From Haplomitrium mnioides (taxonomy: Eukaryota; Marchantiophyta; Haplomitriopsida; Calobryales): DNA of 40,018 nucleotides. How positions within the stretch are numbered: the stretch's first letter is position 1; every line of letters begins with the position of its first letter. Both the position numbers and the translations under genes were made by a program. Positions 8,156 to 19,385 of the stretch are shown piece by piece. Under the pieces are notes generated by a model. That model was not told the origin of the DNA. It saw only the letters and a list, made by a program, of their open reading frames with translations, and did no database searches. The stretch spans positions 1 through 40,018 of the forward strand of contig JBNGIS010031677.1 of the NCBI GenBank assembly GCA_049999725.1, given 5' to 3'.

Positions 8156-9049
8156 ATGGATGCTAACTCCAGCAGTCTTGAAGAAGGAGTGTGGATGATG
8201 GCAAAGTTGGAAGAGCTTCAAGTAGCTCTTATAGCAAGCCAGCAACAAACAAACATGTTGATGGCAGAAATGATGAAAATGCGACTACAACAAGAAAGTG
8301 GAGAAGAAAGTCGGGAGATGTTACTTCAGAAAATGAGTAAGTCATGTAAAGTAGAGCCCTATGGAGGAAGTTGCACAGTTGGCATCATAGAAGGATGGGT
8401 TTATCGAATGGAGGTTCACATATCATATTATCCAAATGCTTTGGATTTGGAGAAAGGATTGTTTGTAAGATCATTCTTAACAGAACATGCATCAATATGG
8501 CTATAAGGATGGGAGCGACAAAAAAATACACGAGGAGAACAACTTTTGTGGAGCAGTTTAAAGGAAGGTTTGCTCCAAAATTTTAAAGCGGTGGATTCTA
8601 TATTAACCGCAAGAACGAAGCTTTGGGAGTTGGAGCAGCAAGGAAGTGTTGCAAGATACATTGAGGAATTTGGAAGCTTGCAAGTTCAAATCAAAGATAT
8701 GAGTCCAATGGAGGCTCTTGACAAATTTTTGCAAGGGTTAAAGAGAAAGATTAGAGAAGAGGTTATGATGCGCAACCCAAAAGACCTAAATGAAGCTATT
8801 TCATTTGCTCAACGAATTGAAGGGACACTAGGAATTGTGCAAACTGGAGGAAACTATGACCCTATGCTTATGGAGTTGGGGAATATAAGAAGAAGAGAAT
8901 TTCATCGCCCAAATCACCAACAAGGGGGACCACAATAGACTAATGAAAAGATGATGGATGATCGACAAGAAACTCAAACATGCTACAATTGTGGTCGGGT
9001 AGGACACATTGCACCAAATTATAGAGCAGTGTGGCGCAATCAAAGGTGA
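8156..9049 (+). pseudogene. gag: gag of the chromovirus
   Basis: Starts MDANSSSLEEG with a helical N-terminus, then a capsid-like region (WELEQQGSVARYIEEF, FLQGLKRKIREEV) typical of plant gypsy Gag. It ends with a zinc knuckle CYNCGRVGH in which the fourth ligand, expected four residues after His plus one, is Tyr (codon 9020-9022) instead of Cys. In-frame stops lie at 8504 (TAA) and 8936 (TAG), with a terminal TGA at 9047. The frame is otherwise continuous, about 297 codons. Confidence 0.85.
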
Positions 9050-9239
9050 GTATCTAGGTGGTCTCTCCAAAATATCAACCACGAAGAGGATGAAGAAGGT
9101 TAGAGAAACAATGAGCACCAGTAAAAAAAACCTCGTGGTTTTGTTGGGATGAAGAAGAAAGGCAAGGAAAGCATCTATTATATAGAAAAACAAAAAAAAA
9201 ATAGAGGGTTAATTGTGGTTGATGGATGGATGGATGGAA

Positions 9240-9572
9240 GGATCTGCAATAAGAGTTTTGGTGGACTTTGGAGCAGAAGAAAATTACTTATCACGAGCGA
9301 TAGCATTGAAGTTGAAGTTGCCACTTGAAAAAGAATAGTACAAAGTGGTGGAAATGGCAAATAGCCAAAGCGAATCTATTGAACGACTATCACAAAGTAT
9401 AGCTTTACATATGGGTAACTATAAAGAGAAGTTGGAGTGGAAGATCACAACATTGGCAAGATATGACACTTTTCTTGGAATGAAGTGGTTACAAAGATAT
9501 AATTTGCAAGTAGATTGGAGAAAGAAGACACTCACGACGTCTCAATGGAAGATTTGGGGAGATCGAGTATGA
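9240..9572 (+). pseudogene. pol: Aspartic protease region of pol
   Basis: The frame at 9240 reads VLVDFGAEENYLS, the retropepsin active-site region, but the catalytic D-S/T-G triad reads DFG (9264-9272), a Ser-to-Phe change. A TAG at 9336 follows. Downstream LGMKWLQRYNLQVDW is the standard end of plant gypsy proteases (LGMxWL). The link to gag is frameshifted between 9050 and 9240, near an A-run at 9192-9201. Confidence 0.85.
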
Positions 9573-9599
9573 TCTCATTCAAGACACCTACTCCTATAT

Positions 9600-11090
9600 G
9601 TGATTGGTGCAAATACAATCAAAAAGCAAGATATGATGTTTTTAGGATTCATACATAAGCTCACTATTGACAAGGAGGACTCAAATCATAATGTTTCACA
9701 TGAATTTCAAGGTGTTTTGAAGGAGTTTAATGATATTTTTTCCAATGATTTGCCCAAGGGTTTGCTTCCAAAACGATGCATTGATCACAAGATTGAGGTT
9801 ATTCCAAGAAGTACTTCACCATGCAAAGCACCATATCGTTTGCCTCCTCATGAACTGGAGGAATGCAAATCTCATATTACGGAATTGTTGGAAAAAGGAT
9901 TCATTAAACCAAGCATTTCTCCTTATAGTGCACTAGTACTATTTGTGAAAAAGAAGGATGGAAGTGTGAGGATGTGCATTGACTATCAAGCACTCAATCA
10001 ACAAACGGTGAAAAATAAATATCCATTGCTAAAGATGGATGACTTATTTGATCAACTTCAAGGAGCAAATTACTTTACAAAATTGGACTTGAGAAGCGAA
10101 TACAATCAAATCTAAATCGCGGAAGTTGATGTGCAAAAAATAGTGTTTCAAAGTCGATATGGGCATTTTGAATATCTTGTTATGCCTTTTGGATTAACCA
10201 ATGCTCCTGCAACATTTATGGGTCTTATGAATGATATTTTTCAATCTTATTTGGATAAGTTTGTTATTGTCTTTTTGGATGATATTCTCATCCATAGCAA
10301 GAGCCTTCAAGAGCATCAACAACATCTTCGTACAGTATTAAAGGTACTTCGAAACGACAAGCTATATGTAAAGATGTCCAAATGTGAAATTGGAAAGAGG
10401 GAGGTTGACTACTTGGGTCATCATGTAAGTGCATCAGGAATCCAAGTTATGGATGAGAAGGTGGAGGCAATTCAGAAGTGGAAAGCTCTTAGTGATCAAA
10501 CACAACTAAGGGGATTCTTGGGGCTAATTGGGTTTTATCGTCAATTTGGAAAAGGTTTTGCACAAATAGGAGAACCATTAACAAACTTGCTCAAGAAAAG
10601 TCACACATGGTCATAGGGAGCTGCAGAAGAGTTCGCATTCCAAGCATTGAAGAAATCACTTCTTCATGCTTCTATTCTTAAATGGTATGATTCTAAACAA
10701 CCAATCAAACTTTCAGTGGATGCATCGGGAAAGGCTATTGGCAGAGTGTTGCAACAAGAATGGGAGGATGGTTGGCATCCTATTGCCTTCTTTTCTAGGA
10801 AGTTGAGCAACATTGAACAAAACTACCACAATACGGAGCGCGAAGAATTGGCGATTGTGCTATCAACCAAACATTGGAAGCATTATCTAAGAGGTAAGAA
10901 GTTTATTGTCAAAACCGACCATAAACCTCTAATCTATCTAGAAACTCAAAAGGAGCTCTCAAAACGACAAGTTCATTTGGCGTAGTGGCGACAACGATTC
11001 CATATGAAGATGGTCTATATGGAAGGAAAACGACAAATTGCAAATGCCTTGACCCGCATGCCTCAACTCAACATCTTATCAAAAATCACA
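9600..11090 (+). pseudogene. pol: Reverse transcriptase and RNase H of pol
   Basis: One continuous frame with three stops (10113, 10614, 10983). RT motifs in order: [47 protein letters not shown], and the catalytic box FLDD at 10272-10283 (intact). RNase H follows with SVDASGKAIG, the TEREELA helix and TDHKPLIYL, so its Asp-Glu-Asp catalytic residues remain. The region ends with the tether-like MEGKRQIANALTRMP, where the usual ADALSR Asp has become Asn. Confidence 0.9.
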
Positions 11091-12543
11091 ATTCATCTTA
11101 CTTGGTGGACGCAAATGTTGGCTGCAACAAAAGAAGATGAGGAGATCATTGCCGCACAACCAAAGAGTCTAGTGAAAGAGGTGAGAGGATTGATTTTCTT
11201 CCAAGGCAAGGTATGGGTTCCTAATAGTGTTAAGCTCGCTTTGAAGTTTTGTATGAAGCACATGATTTGGCAATCGGTGGAAATGTTGGAATTGAGAAAA
11301 ATTTGGACAATCTTCAACGAGTCTATTATTGCCATAAGATGCATTAAGATGTGAAGACCTATGTTCAAAGTTGTTTAGCTTGTCAACAAAACAAAGCGAC
11401 CAAACTTAAACGTGGAGGTTTATTACAACCGTTGTCGATCTTGAATCAGCGATGGGAATATGTGAGTATGGATATTGTGTGTGAGTTACCATGTACTTCT
11501 ATGGGTTATGATGCTAGTGTTGTTTTTGTGGATAAACTTAGCAAAATGATTCATATTCGTCCGACTACCAAATTAGTGACAACACCGGAGTTAGCACGAA
11601 TTTATTTGGAAGCTGTCTACTCTTATCATGGTATCTCCAAAGTGATTATCTCCAACTGCGGCACTCAATTTACTAGCATGTTTTGGCGCACAATATTTGG
11701 TCTTCTTAAAACCAAATTGGCTATATCTATTGCTTATCACCCTGAATCGGATGGTCAAACTGAACGGGCCAACCGCACTATTGAAGACATGTTGTGAGCT
11801 TTTACTTTGGAAGAACAAGAAGAATGAGATTGTTTGCTACCTCTTGTAGAGTTCTCTTACAATAACTCCATCAATAGCTCTACATGAGCCACGCCTTTCT
11901 TTTTGATGCATGGTGAGCATCCAACTACTCTATCTAATCTTCATTCTACATCAACCTCTAAGAGTCCAATGGCCGATGATTTCCTCCATCGGCTACACCA
12001 CAACATCCAACGTGCCAAGGAAAAACTTGAAGTCCCTCGTAATCGCCAAAAAAATATGTTGATGCTCATCATCGCAAAGTGACCTTTGCTATAGGTGACC
12101 AAGTATGGCTCTCTACATCCAATCTTCCTTTGCTTCACTCTCGTAAGCTATCTACTCGCTTTATTGGACCATTTGCTATTTTTGCTCGTATTGGTGAAGT
12201 GTCCTATCAACTTGTTTTACCTCCTCACATGAAGATTCATCCGGCCTTTCATGTCTCTTTATTACGTGCTTTTGTCCCTCGTTCTACCACCTTCACTTGT
12301 AACCAAGAACCCTCTCCACCACCTAAGCTTATTGATGGTCATGAGAAATTTGAGGTAGAACAGCTCTTGAAGAAATGCACACATCATCGAGGCCATCGTG
12401 AGATTGTGGAGTACTTGGTTTGTTGGAAAGGCTACCCTCTTTATGAAGCTACTTAGGAGCCATTGGAGAATTTGGCCAATGCCTCTACTTTTGTTCACTC
12501 TTTTGTTCACTCTCTTACTTGCAACGAGGACGTTGCCTCTTAA
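11091..12543 (+). pseudogene. pol: Integrase with chromodomain of pol
   Basis: A frameshift near 11215-11250 leads into the HHCC zinc-binding region (YEAHDLAIGGN, then CLAC at about 11370). Its second His is Asn (11282-11284). The DDE core has the first Asp in SMDIV; the second Asp in the usual SDxGTQF is Asn (SNCGTQF, codon 11654-11656); the Glu in GQTERANR is kept. A further shift at an A-run near 12050 leads to the GPF module (FIGPFAIFARIG) and a chromodomain (EVEQLLKK ... YLVCWKGYP), where the conserved Trp after EAT is TAG (12454-12456). Stops also at 11342, 11795, 11834 and 11885. It ends EDVAS with TAA at 12541. Catalytically dead as it stands. Confidence 0.9.
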
Positions 12544-12556
12544 AAGGGGGGAGGAT
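12542..12556 (+). other. Polypurine tract
   Basis: The run aaaaggggggagga directly precedes the 3' LTR and overlaps the pol stop codon. This is the plus-strand priming site. Confidence 0.85.
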
Positions 12557-13074
12557 TGTAATGATCACTAACTTTAGTAGGCCACAGCTAAAAATAATGT
12601 CAACTATGTCTAGAAAGCTATTACTAAGTTACAGTAGCAAAAAGCAATTGCTGTTATAGAGAGATGGACATATGGCATGAGGAGAGAAAGTCAACAAATT
12701 AAAGTGAAAGAGGGAGTCTAGATAGACTACTTTAGAAGAGGATAACAACACGTGGCAAGTGGAGAATTAAAGTAAAGAGAAGGTTCTAAAGATAAGGACA
12801 CGTGGCAGAAGGAGAACAAAAGTAAAGGGTGGTCCAATTAAAGTGAGAGAGAAAAGAGGGGTTCAATTAGAAGAGGATAGAAAAGGAACCAATGGGGTTC
12901 CTCCACCTATGTAAGCAAAGTGCTTTCTCTCAAGTATATAAAGAAGGGAGAGTGCTTTGTTTGGCATCTCTTACCTTGTAGGTTCTTGAAGTTCTTGTGC
13001 ACTTCTCTTATGCTAACTTGCATGTATTGTACTTGTGCTAACTTGTGTGTGTAATGTGGGTGTGTAGTGTTACA
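12557..13074 (+). repeat. 3' LTR of the chromovirus (518 bp)
   Basis: Begins TGTAATG and ends GTTACA (TGTAA/TTACA termini). It carries TATATAAAG at 12935-12943 and two G-boxes, CACGTGGC at 12749-12756 and 12799-12806. The flank at 13075 begins cttag. Confidence 0.92.
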
Positions 13075-13460
13075 CTTAGGCTTAACGTTCTTGTTTAGAG
13101 TCTATGTGCATTAAGGCCTTCTAGTTCTTGTTCGGAGTTCATGCGCACATAAACTTTTAAGGTTATTGTTCAAAGTCCTTGCACGCATTAGCCAATTGGT
13201 TCTTACTCAAAGTCTATGTGTGCAAAGGCTGTATGGTTCTTGTTTAGAATCTTAATATGCAAAGGCTCTAGGGTTCTAGTTCAAAGTCTATGTGTGCATA
13301 ACTTTATTATTCTTGTTCAGAGTCTAAGCACGCACATGCTTTAGGATTCTAGTTTGAAGTCTATGCGTGCATAGGCTTAAGGGTTCTAGTTTGGAGTCCA
13401 TGCTTGCATAGTATTTACTAGCTACAATGCTCAAAGTCTGGTTCAAAGTCTGTACCTGAC
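13075..13460. repeat. Palindromic minisatellite next to the 3' LTR
   Basis: About eight units of 40-48 bp of the form ggttcttgttcaaagtc followed by ctatgcgtgcatagg-like dyads. Same family as the intron arrays at 3480 and 5525. The chromovirus abuts the array, so it appears to have inserted in or next to it. Confidence 0.75.
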
Positions 13461-13489
13461 TAGACATTTACGTTTACCTATAATTTTGT

Positions 13490-13795
13490 TCATAAGAAGA
13501 TATATGTTTTATTTTATTTTTGATGAATTTAGTGTATTCATAATAGGGTGAGGTTTTAATAAAATATTTCAATAATTAAAATGCTTGTTTTCTAGGGTGT
13601 TTATTATAGAGAAATTTTTAAAATATAATCTCAATGTAAAATATGCAATTTGTATTTCTTAGAAACGATTTTCTTTACGAAAAAGAGATCACAAACGTAA
13701 AATTGATGTTTTCAAATACCAAATCACAAAAAAAAAGAAAGTTGCGACTACCAAGTGAAATAGGAACTCAGTAGCAATTCAAAGTAGCAGTTGTT
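13490..13795 (-). repeat. Terminal repeat of a foldback-like element (outer end at 13795)
   Basis: Read on the minus strand it starts caactgctactttgaattg and is alignable over about 300 bp with 24692-25000 (plus), including gagattatattttaaaa and the aaacaag region. Both run into palindromic arrays on their inner side. The partner terminus on the left is absent, probably lost with the 5' LTR. Confidence 0.6.
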
Positions 13796-14603
13796 GAGTC
13801 TCACGAAGAACTACAGATTGAAATAGTAAAGAGAAATCGCAATAGAAACAGAATGAAACAAGAGAGTATGACTTGACAGGCATTTTTGTTGAAGAGTATG
13901 AGGGGTAAAAAGCTTCAGCTTGTCATAAGCGAGTAGCAAAGAAAGACAAACAAGGAGTATACAATGCAGGTTGACCTCAGAAAAGCGTAGGATGTTGTGG
14001 TGCTTTGCTGTAGCCGATGAGTAAAGAAGGCAGTAAATCAATGTTGTGCGGATGTCGTCAAGTAGAGGGAGACAAAAGAAAGGAAAGGTCACCCATGAGG
14101 TTGCAGCAAGGAGCGATGTCATCGAGTAGAGAGAAAAAAAGGTTTCCAGGCGGGTACCACGAAGTGTCATGAGGCCCTCAAGTAAATGAATCGAGCATCA
14201 TCAAGCCAAAGAGTGAGGGTTTGTTAAGCAAAGGAGCAAGAAATTGCCAAGCCAAGTGTTAAGCTGTGGCGGGCCAAAAATGAGCAAACGTTTGAACAAT
14301 GAGCTAGGGTCACGAAGGTAAACGTGCTCTAGTTCGTACGAGTGGTGTTCAAAAGGAAAGAAAAAAAAATGAATGAAGGGGGAGCAAATGGTAAGAGGGA
14401 AAAAGAAATAGAGGCAATGCTTGAGAGGTGTACATTAGAAAAAATAGGTAAGGAAAAAAAATGTCACCGCACAAAAGTGGGGAAAAAGTTTAGCGGTGAG
14501 AGAAATAAAATGTGAGTGCGCAAAAATAACGAGTACACGAGAGCTGCCCTAGGTGTTGGTGCAGATGAAGCGCATGCAAAAAAAAAAAATTTGTTGAGTC
14601 CGC
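13796..14603. other. Spacer, purine-rich, no gene seen
   Basis: A purine-rich plus strand with many gaag and aagaa tracts. The open frames on the minus strand here look like by-products of that composition. On the minus strand it follows a primer-site-like sequence at 14604-14614, so it may be the 5' leader of a lost LTR element. Confidence 0.35.
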
Positions 14604-15216
14604 CGTGCTGATAATGTGCTATCGCATGAGCACCATACACATACACATGAGAGTCTCCAAGACGAATGAGTAGAATAGATCATAGATGACTACTTATATA
14701 GGGTATACATATGTCTTTATAACACTCTAATAATATTTTATAATATAATTTTACTTGTTCTTCACTAGATCAAACACAAAATTTGAAAAAAAGGTTGGTT
14801 CCAACATGTAAGAGACAAAAAAGTCTTTAGAAGATGACAAAAAATATAGTTTGGTAGTTTTTCATCTTACACTATCACTGAGAGTAGTATAAGATGCACT
14901 ATTTGATGGTGTAAGACTAAAAAAAGCCAAGCTTATAAATAAACTATCAAGAATAGTATTGCAAGTCATATTTCCTAACTAGTACCACTCGTCTTGTCTA
15001 AAAAGACACAAGTTGTGGGCAATATCATTATTCTCCACCCAATAAAAATTGCAATTTCTATCGCTAAGCTAGATCTATGACAACTAAGCTCTTCTTAATG
15101 TATGAATAGACGTATGGCATGTGCATACATGTTGCTTACACAAGTATATCGTCCACACACATTCCATGACATCTATAGATATACAACAGAGAATGACAAA
15201 CAATTGAGGGGTCTCA
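14604..15216 (-). mobile_element. Candidate LTR plus primer site, minus strand
   Basis: On the minus strand a segment starting TGAGACCCC (15216) and ending AGCACA (14615) is about 600 bp long, starts TG and ends CA. It contains a TATA-like tatataagta near 14697, and is followed by ttatcagcacgg, similar to primer-binding sites of some plant copia-type elements as I remember them. Its first 90 bp are the dispersed block also found at 20074-20199 and 20466-20591. Boundaries are tentative. Confidence 0.4.
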
Positions 15217-15310
15217 TGAGAGTCAATTGTTTGTCATTCTCTGTTGTATATCTGTAGATGTCATGGAATAAGTGTGGATGATGTAGATGTGTAAGCAATG
15301 TGTATGCACA
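15119..15310. repeat. About 90-bp inverted repeat with a 15-bp spacer
   Basis: The left arm (about 15122-15206, ending caattga) and the right arm (about 15222-15310, starting tcaattg) are reverse complements with roughly one mismatch per ten bases. The right arm overlaps the downstream end of the gag relic frame. It looks like two LTR starts joined head to head. Confidence 0.8.
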
Positions 15311-15329
15311 CGATAGGCCTTTTCGTGAC

Positions 15330-16303
15330 GTAGAATGTGATGCAGATGTGGCTAGAGATACAAATTTTAGCGCTTCCTTATGAAAATCAGCAGTGACTAC
15401 TCTCTCATTCACCAAGTTGAGCTCAATACGCTTTGATAATGTAAAGACAATGACTAGAGTGGGATGAGAATCCCTGAGAGGGGTGGCATCTCTCACTCTT
15501 CTCCTCAAATCCCTATCAAGAATAGAATACCAAAACTGGACAGCCTGAGCCTCTGTCACTCTTTTTGTGACATTGATGAGCCTTCTCATCTTTGTGTAGG
15601 CTTCCCTCAAGCTCTCTTCAGTCTTGGTTGGAACTTCTGAAGACTCTTCAGCTTATTCGTCCTAACACCTTGATAATTCTACTTAAGAAGCTCAAAAAAA
15701 CTCAACCACAAGGCTAAATAAGAGAATCCCTCCACTCTCTGCTTCACTGACTAGAATAGATGTACTGAAAACTCCTCTTGCCTCTGAAGCACCAATGCTA
15801 TGGCTAGTGCTACTAAAGTATGTTGTATGGATCGCAAGGTAATGGGTATTTGCCCTCCCACTATATGTGATAGAGACATAATTAGGTGACCAATATTGTC
15901 TCCACTCCTCAATCTCAATCAAATGAGCCCACATAAATTCATGGTAATCATCCATGGACAGCCCTTCCAAGTGTTGAAACATACCTTTCTATGTCATGAT
16001 AGGTGTAACGAGAGCAGAATTCGGCAATGTTTGCAGATCACACCAAGTATCAAACTCTTGGATGAAATCATCAAGATCAATGATATCTATTGTACCAGAG
16101 AACCTCCTTGGCTCATTTGAGGCCCCATACATCTCATCCATATCCCAAGACAATAGGGAATGTACCTGAATGCTAGAAAGAGTCTCTTCCTCTTTGTCCG
16201 ATGTATGGTCACTTATCGGTTGCTGAGTCGCTCCTACTACAGGTCGAAATTGGATGCCATTGTGAGTGATGCTGTACCGCAACCTTCCACCCTCTAGCTC
16301 CAT
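15330..16303 (-). pseudogene. gag-like relic of an LTR element, minus strand
   Basis: From 16303 the frame starts MELEGGRLRYS and runs to RRFSGTIDIIDLDDFIQEFDTWCDLQ. It continues after stops as LEGLSMDDYHEFMWAHLIEIEEWRQYW (about 15975-15890), then the EAYTKMRRLINV ... QAVQFWYSIL stretch (about 15610-15500). This pattern (a Trp-rich capsid region with short helices and a later helix-loop of LRRRVRDATP) fits plant LTR-retroelement Gag. No protease or RT follows; the frame runs into the inverted repeat at 15310. It probably belongs to the same element as the long leader and LTR at 16310-19385. Confidence 0.55.
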
Positions 16304-19185
16304 GTTGACATCTGCTCAGCTGAACTCTCTCACAACTCACAGGTTGCTATTGCCACTCAACCACTTGCCCATAAGTTAGTTGAAATGCGCAAATTAGCAC
16401 AAGTGACCCTTCCTTCTCCTCTGGATAGAGTACACCTTGCTTGCCAATCCTAGTTGATTGATTTTATTCTCAACCTAGAAGCAAAATTGACAAATCAAAA
16501 TAGAATTTTGTTTCTCTTCTCCTAAGCACCGCAGACTGATCTTCGATTTCTTGCAAATAGGTTTTCAGATTTTCTTGCTTCACTGCAGCAAAAATTTGGG
16601 CTTCCAGATAGCCTACGCCGTGGGAGCATGCTGGTGGACTCCTACCACCCTTGCACTACTCATCAGAGGGTCTGGTTCAGCCTCTTCGAATTCAGAATTA
16701 TTTTTATTTTATTTTATTTTATCTTACCAAAAATTCTGTTTTTAATTCGATTAGTGTTCAATAACCACTGCTCTGTGTTGCAAATAGATTTGGCAGCGGG
16801 TCCCCTCAAATCACCACCTACAAACTAGACCTCTTCCGAGTCAGCCCAAGGTTGTCCTATCAACTCAGAACAAGGCACTCCTCTTTGCAGTATTTTCTGC
16901 AACTTCGTTCTCTCAAGTGGATTCTTCTTGATTTGTGCCAAAACATAGTGTCTACTTTGTAACTTGTTGATCATGAACACAAAGTTTCTGCTTTGTTTTC
17001 TCTTTGCTCTATCCTTTGTTAGATCTTAGTCTTACCTTGGATCAGGGTATGATGCTTTCTCTGATTAGAGCCAAGCTGTCAGCAAATCCCTCTGATCTGA
17101 ATGCTCCTTAGGGACATGACACCAAATGGGCAAGATCTGCAAATATTATATCTGCCTACAACTCAATCTTATGGCACACTCCACAAGCTTCTTCTTCAAT
17201 CTCTGTTTGAGAATCTAAGAATCCTCTGCCCTTCTTGGTCAGAAATCTATAGGGCCTTTTATAGTTGTTCCTCCCTTAGTAATGATGCTCATCTTTTGCA
17301 AGATAAATCAAATACTTTGCTCCAAGATGAATCCTTAAAAGACCAACAAATTTCCACAACCCAATGATTTCAACCCAAAACTGTGCTATTAATAGGTAAT
17401 CAATATTTCTTCTACTCCACAATTTGCTGCAGCAGCATTTCAGAGATTCCCTTCTTTAATCAAGTCCTCTATGGGAGTGTCGACCATGTAGCTTGTTGAC
17501 CTCCTACATCAAGAACAGCAAATGCTGCTCAAGGGAGAATCCCTAAAGCATGCTTTGCTCGTTGAAACACAAATGTTGCACAAAGAACTCTTCTGCTTGA
17601 CTAATATCGACCAGGTACAAATTGCTCCAGCAAACAAATCCCTTCCAAGGAAACTCTTCTCTCCAAAATACTGGATCCGTTTCTGTTCCAGAATGTGAGC
17701 TGCTCTCAACCGGTTGTCAAGCTACTGAGTTTTGCTCCGTTCATTTGAATCTCAACTCAGTAGCTTGAACAAGGGAACCCCTCAAGTGTTTTCTGCAACA
17801 AACATCAAATAGGCTGCTAGAGGAGAATCCCTTCAGCCCTATTGCTCAATTTCTACTCGAAGCTTGCGATTCTGCCCCTGATGGATGCTCAATGATTATT
17901 CTGCAACAACTTTTAAGAAAATCTCCTCAAGCAAAATGTCTTCGATGAAGGAATCAGTGCCCTTCGAAGACCTGCCCACAATTATGTGATGATGCTCACA
18001 GAAGGACTGATGTCCACACTATGTGCCTCAAAATGCTGCAACAAAGAAAATCAAAAAGAAAACCCCTAAGAATTTTCCTCGACGAAACCCTGCTTGACAA
18101 AACCTAAGCAGCAAGAAAGATATTAAAAGCTTCTTATGAATGCCTCTTCTTTCTATGCTCAACAAAAAATTCATAGGGTCCTCTGCAATGATTTGCCTTC
18201 GATTTTCCTTTTGATAGTTGCAACGATTTCTATCTTTGTTGCAAACCCTTTGACGAAAACCTAAGCAACAAGGGAGGTTGATAGAAATCCATGAAACCAG
18301 GTTGCTCGACACTCGCAGCCCTTCGAAGATTTTCAGATGCTGAGCAACTCAGCAAGAATCTGCTCACAATTCTGCTTTGCGACAAAGTTTGAGCAGCCAA
18401 AAACAAAGGAATGACAAAGCAACTTGACGCTTGATGAAATCTTCCTTGAGAAAACCCCTGAATGAATCTGTGCAGCAAAGAAATCTAAGCAGCTTGATGA
18501 CTTGCTTCTCAATTGCTTCTCAACAAGGACCTGCACACAGAGCAAACCTTTGCTTGACAAGGACCTACAACAATTTTTCCACCAAAAAAAGCCACTCCAA
18601 ATCTCTTAATCGTGATTATGAATAGACATTTTTCTCCTCCTTGCAATTTTTCTTCGAGCAAAAGAACAACTCCCTTCCTCAATTTTAAACTCATTGCCTT
18701 CTTTGATTTTCGATTGCAGCAACCCAACACACAGTAAATTTTGCAACAATTTTCTTCACACGTCCACAAATTTTTCTTCTACAATGATTTTCTTCTTGAA
18801 AATGTGAGTTCTGCAAAAATTTGAGTTCTGCGATTTTCTACAACCTACGAAATTTGAGTTTTGCAGCTTGCCTTCCATGAAAATCTACACAGAATCACTC
18901 AAATACCACAAAAATCTCCTAGTGAGCAGATTTTTGCACCATCAAATAGCTCTTCACGAATCTTTAGCAACAACCAACAAATGCTAGCAGAATCTCTTCC
19001 ACAAATCTTTCAGTGCTCCGAGATACCATGGATGCCATTAAATCTCTTGATCTAATTTTTCACTTGCAATCAAAAATACCATGGATGCTCCAGAGAGGAA
19101 TCTAAGATCTTTGATGTACTTTTCTTTGAGTGATACCTTCTCGAAGAAATTCCAAAGTGTGTTAATCTTTTGATATTAGAACCAG
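16304..19185 (-). other. Long leader-like region, no gene seen
   Basis: About 2.9 kb between the LTR-like block at 19186-19385 and the gag relic. It is rich in repeated short words (ctgcaaca, aagcagc, tcttctcaa) with no sustained coding frame on either strand. The short open frames at 18028-18769 have skewed Ser/Cys/Phe composition and look spurious. By position it would be the 5' leader of the minus-strand element. Confidence 0.4.
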
Positions 19186-19385
19186 TGCACCTTTGCTCAC
19201 AAAGAATCCACGCTTCTCCAAGACCTGCAATACCTCAGCTCTCTTCTTGGTTCATACAATTAGTAAAATGACATTGAAATATAACCTTTCGATGAGAGTA
19301 TATAGCCTTATATACTAAGGCATAAAAAGACAAAAAAAAACTCAAAATGTCTAGAAATAGAAATCTACATGGAATGGTGTGACAC
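19186..19385 (-). repeat. LTR-like block copy 1 (5' LTR, start missing)
   Basis: On the minus strand: gtgtcacaccattcc, then a TATA-like tatataagg, then an end at ggtgca, followed by ctggttctaatatcaaaag (candidate primer site) and a leader start continuing to about 19100. It matches the blocks at 20269-20466, 23667-23861 and 23936-24040. Confidence 0.6.

Larger units (their letters stand above)
7263..13074 (+). mobile_element. Ty3/gypsy chromovirus with truncated 5' LTR
   Basis: An LTR retrotransposon with 5' LTR remnant, PBS, leader with two small ORFs, gag, protease, RT, RNase H, integrase, chromodomain, polypurine tract and full 3' LTR. The C-terminal chromodomain and pol order define it as a chromovirus. 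The 5' LTR keeps only its last 233 bp, so target-site duplication cannot be tested. Coding parts carry about a dozen stops and at least three frameshifts, while the comparable LTR segments differ at only four positions. A related solo LTR lies at 38707-39225. Confidence 0.9.

Noticed and set aside
13811-14170. 119-codon minus-strand frame
   Set aside because: It mirrors a purine-rich plus strand; Leu/Ser/Phe composition without motifs.
18028-18769. Series of overlapping minus-strand frames
   Set aside because: Skewed Ser/Cys/Phe composition from repeated short words in a leader-like region; no motif.
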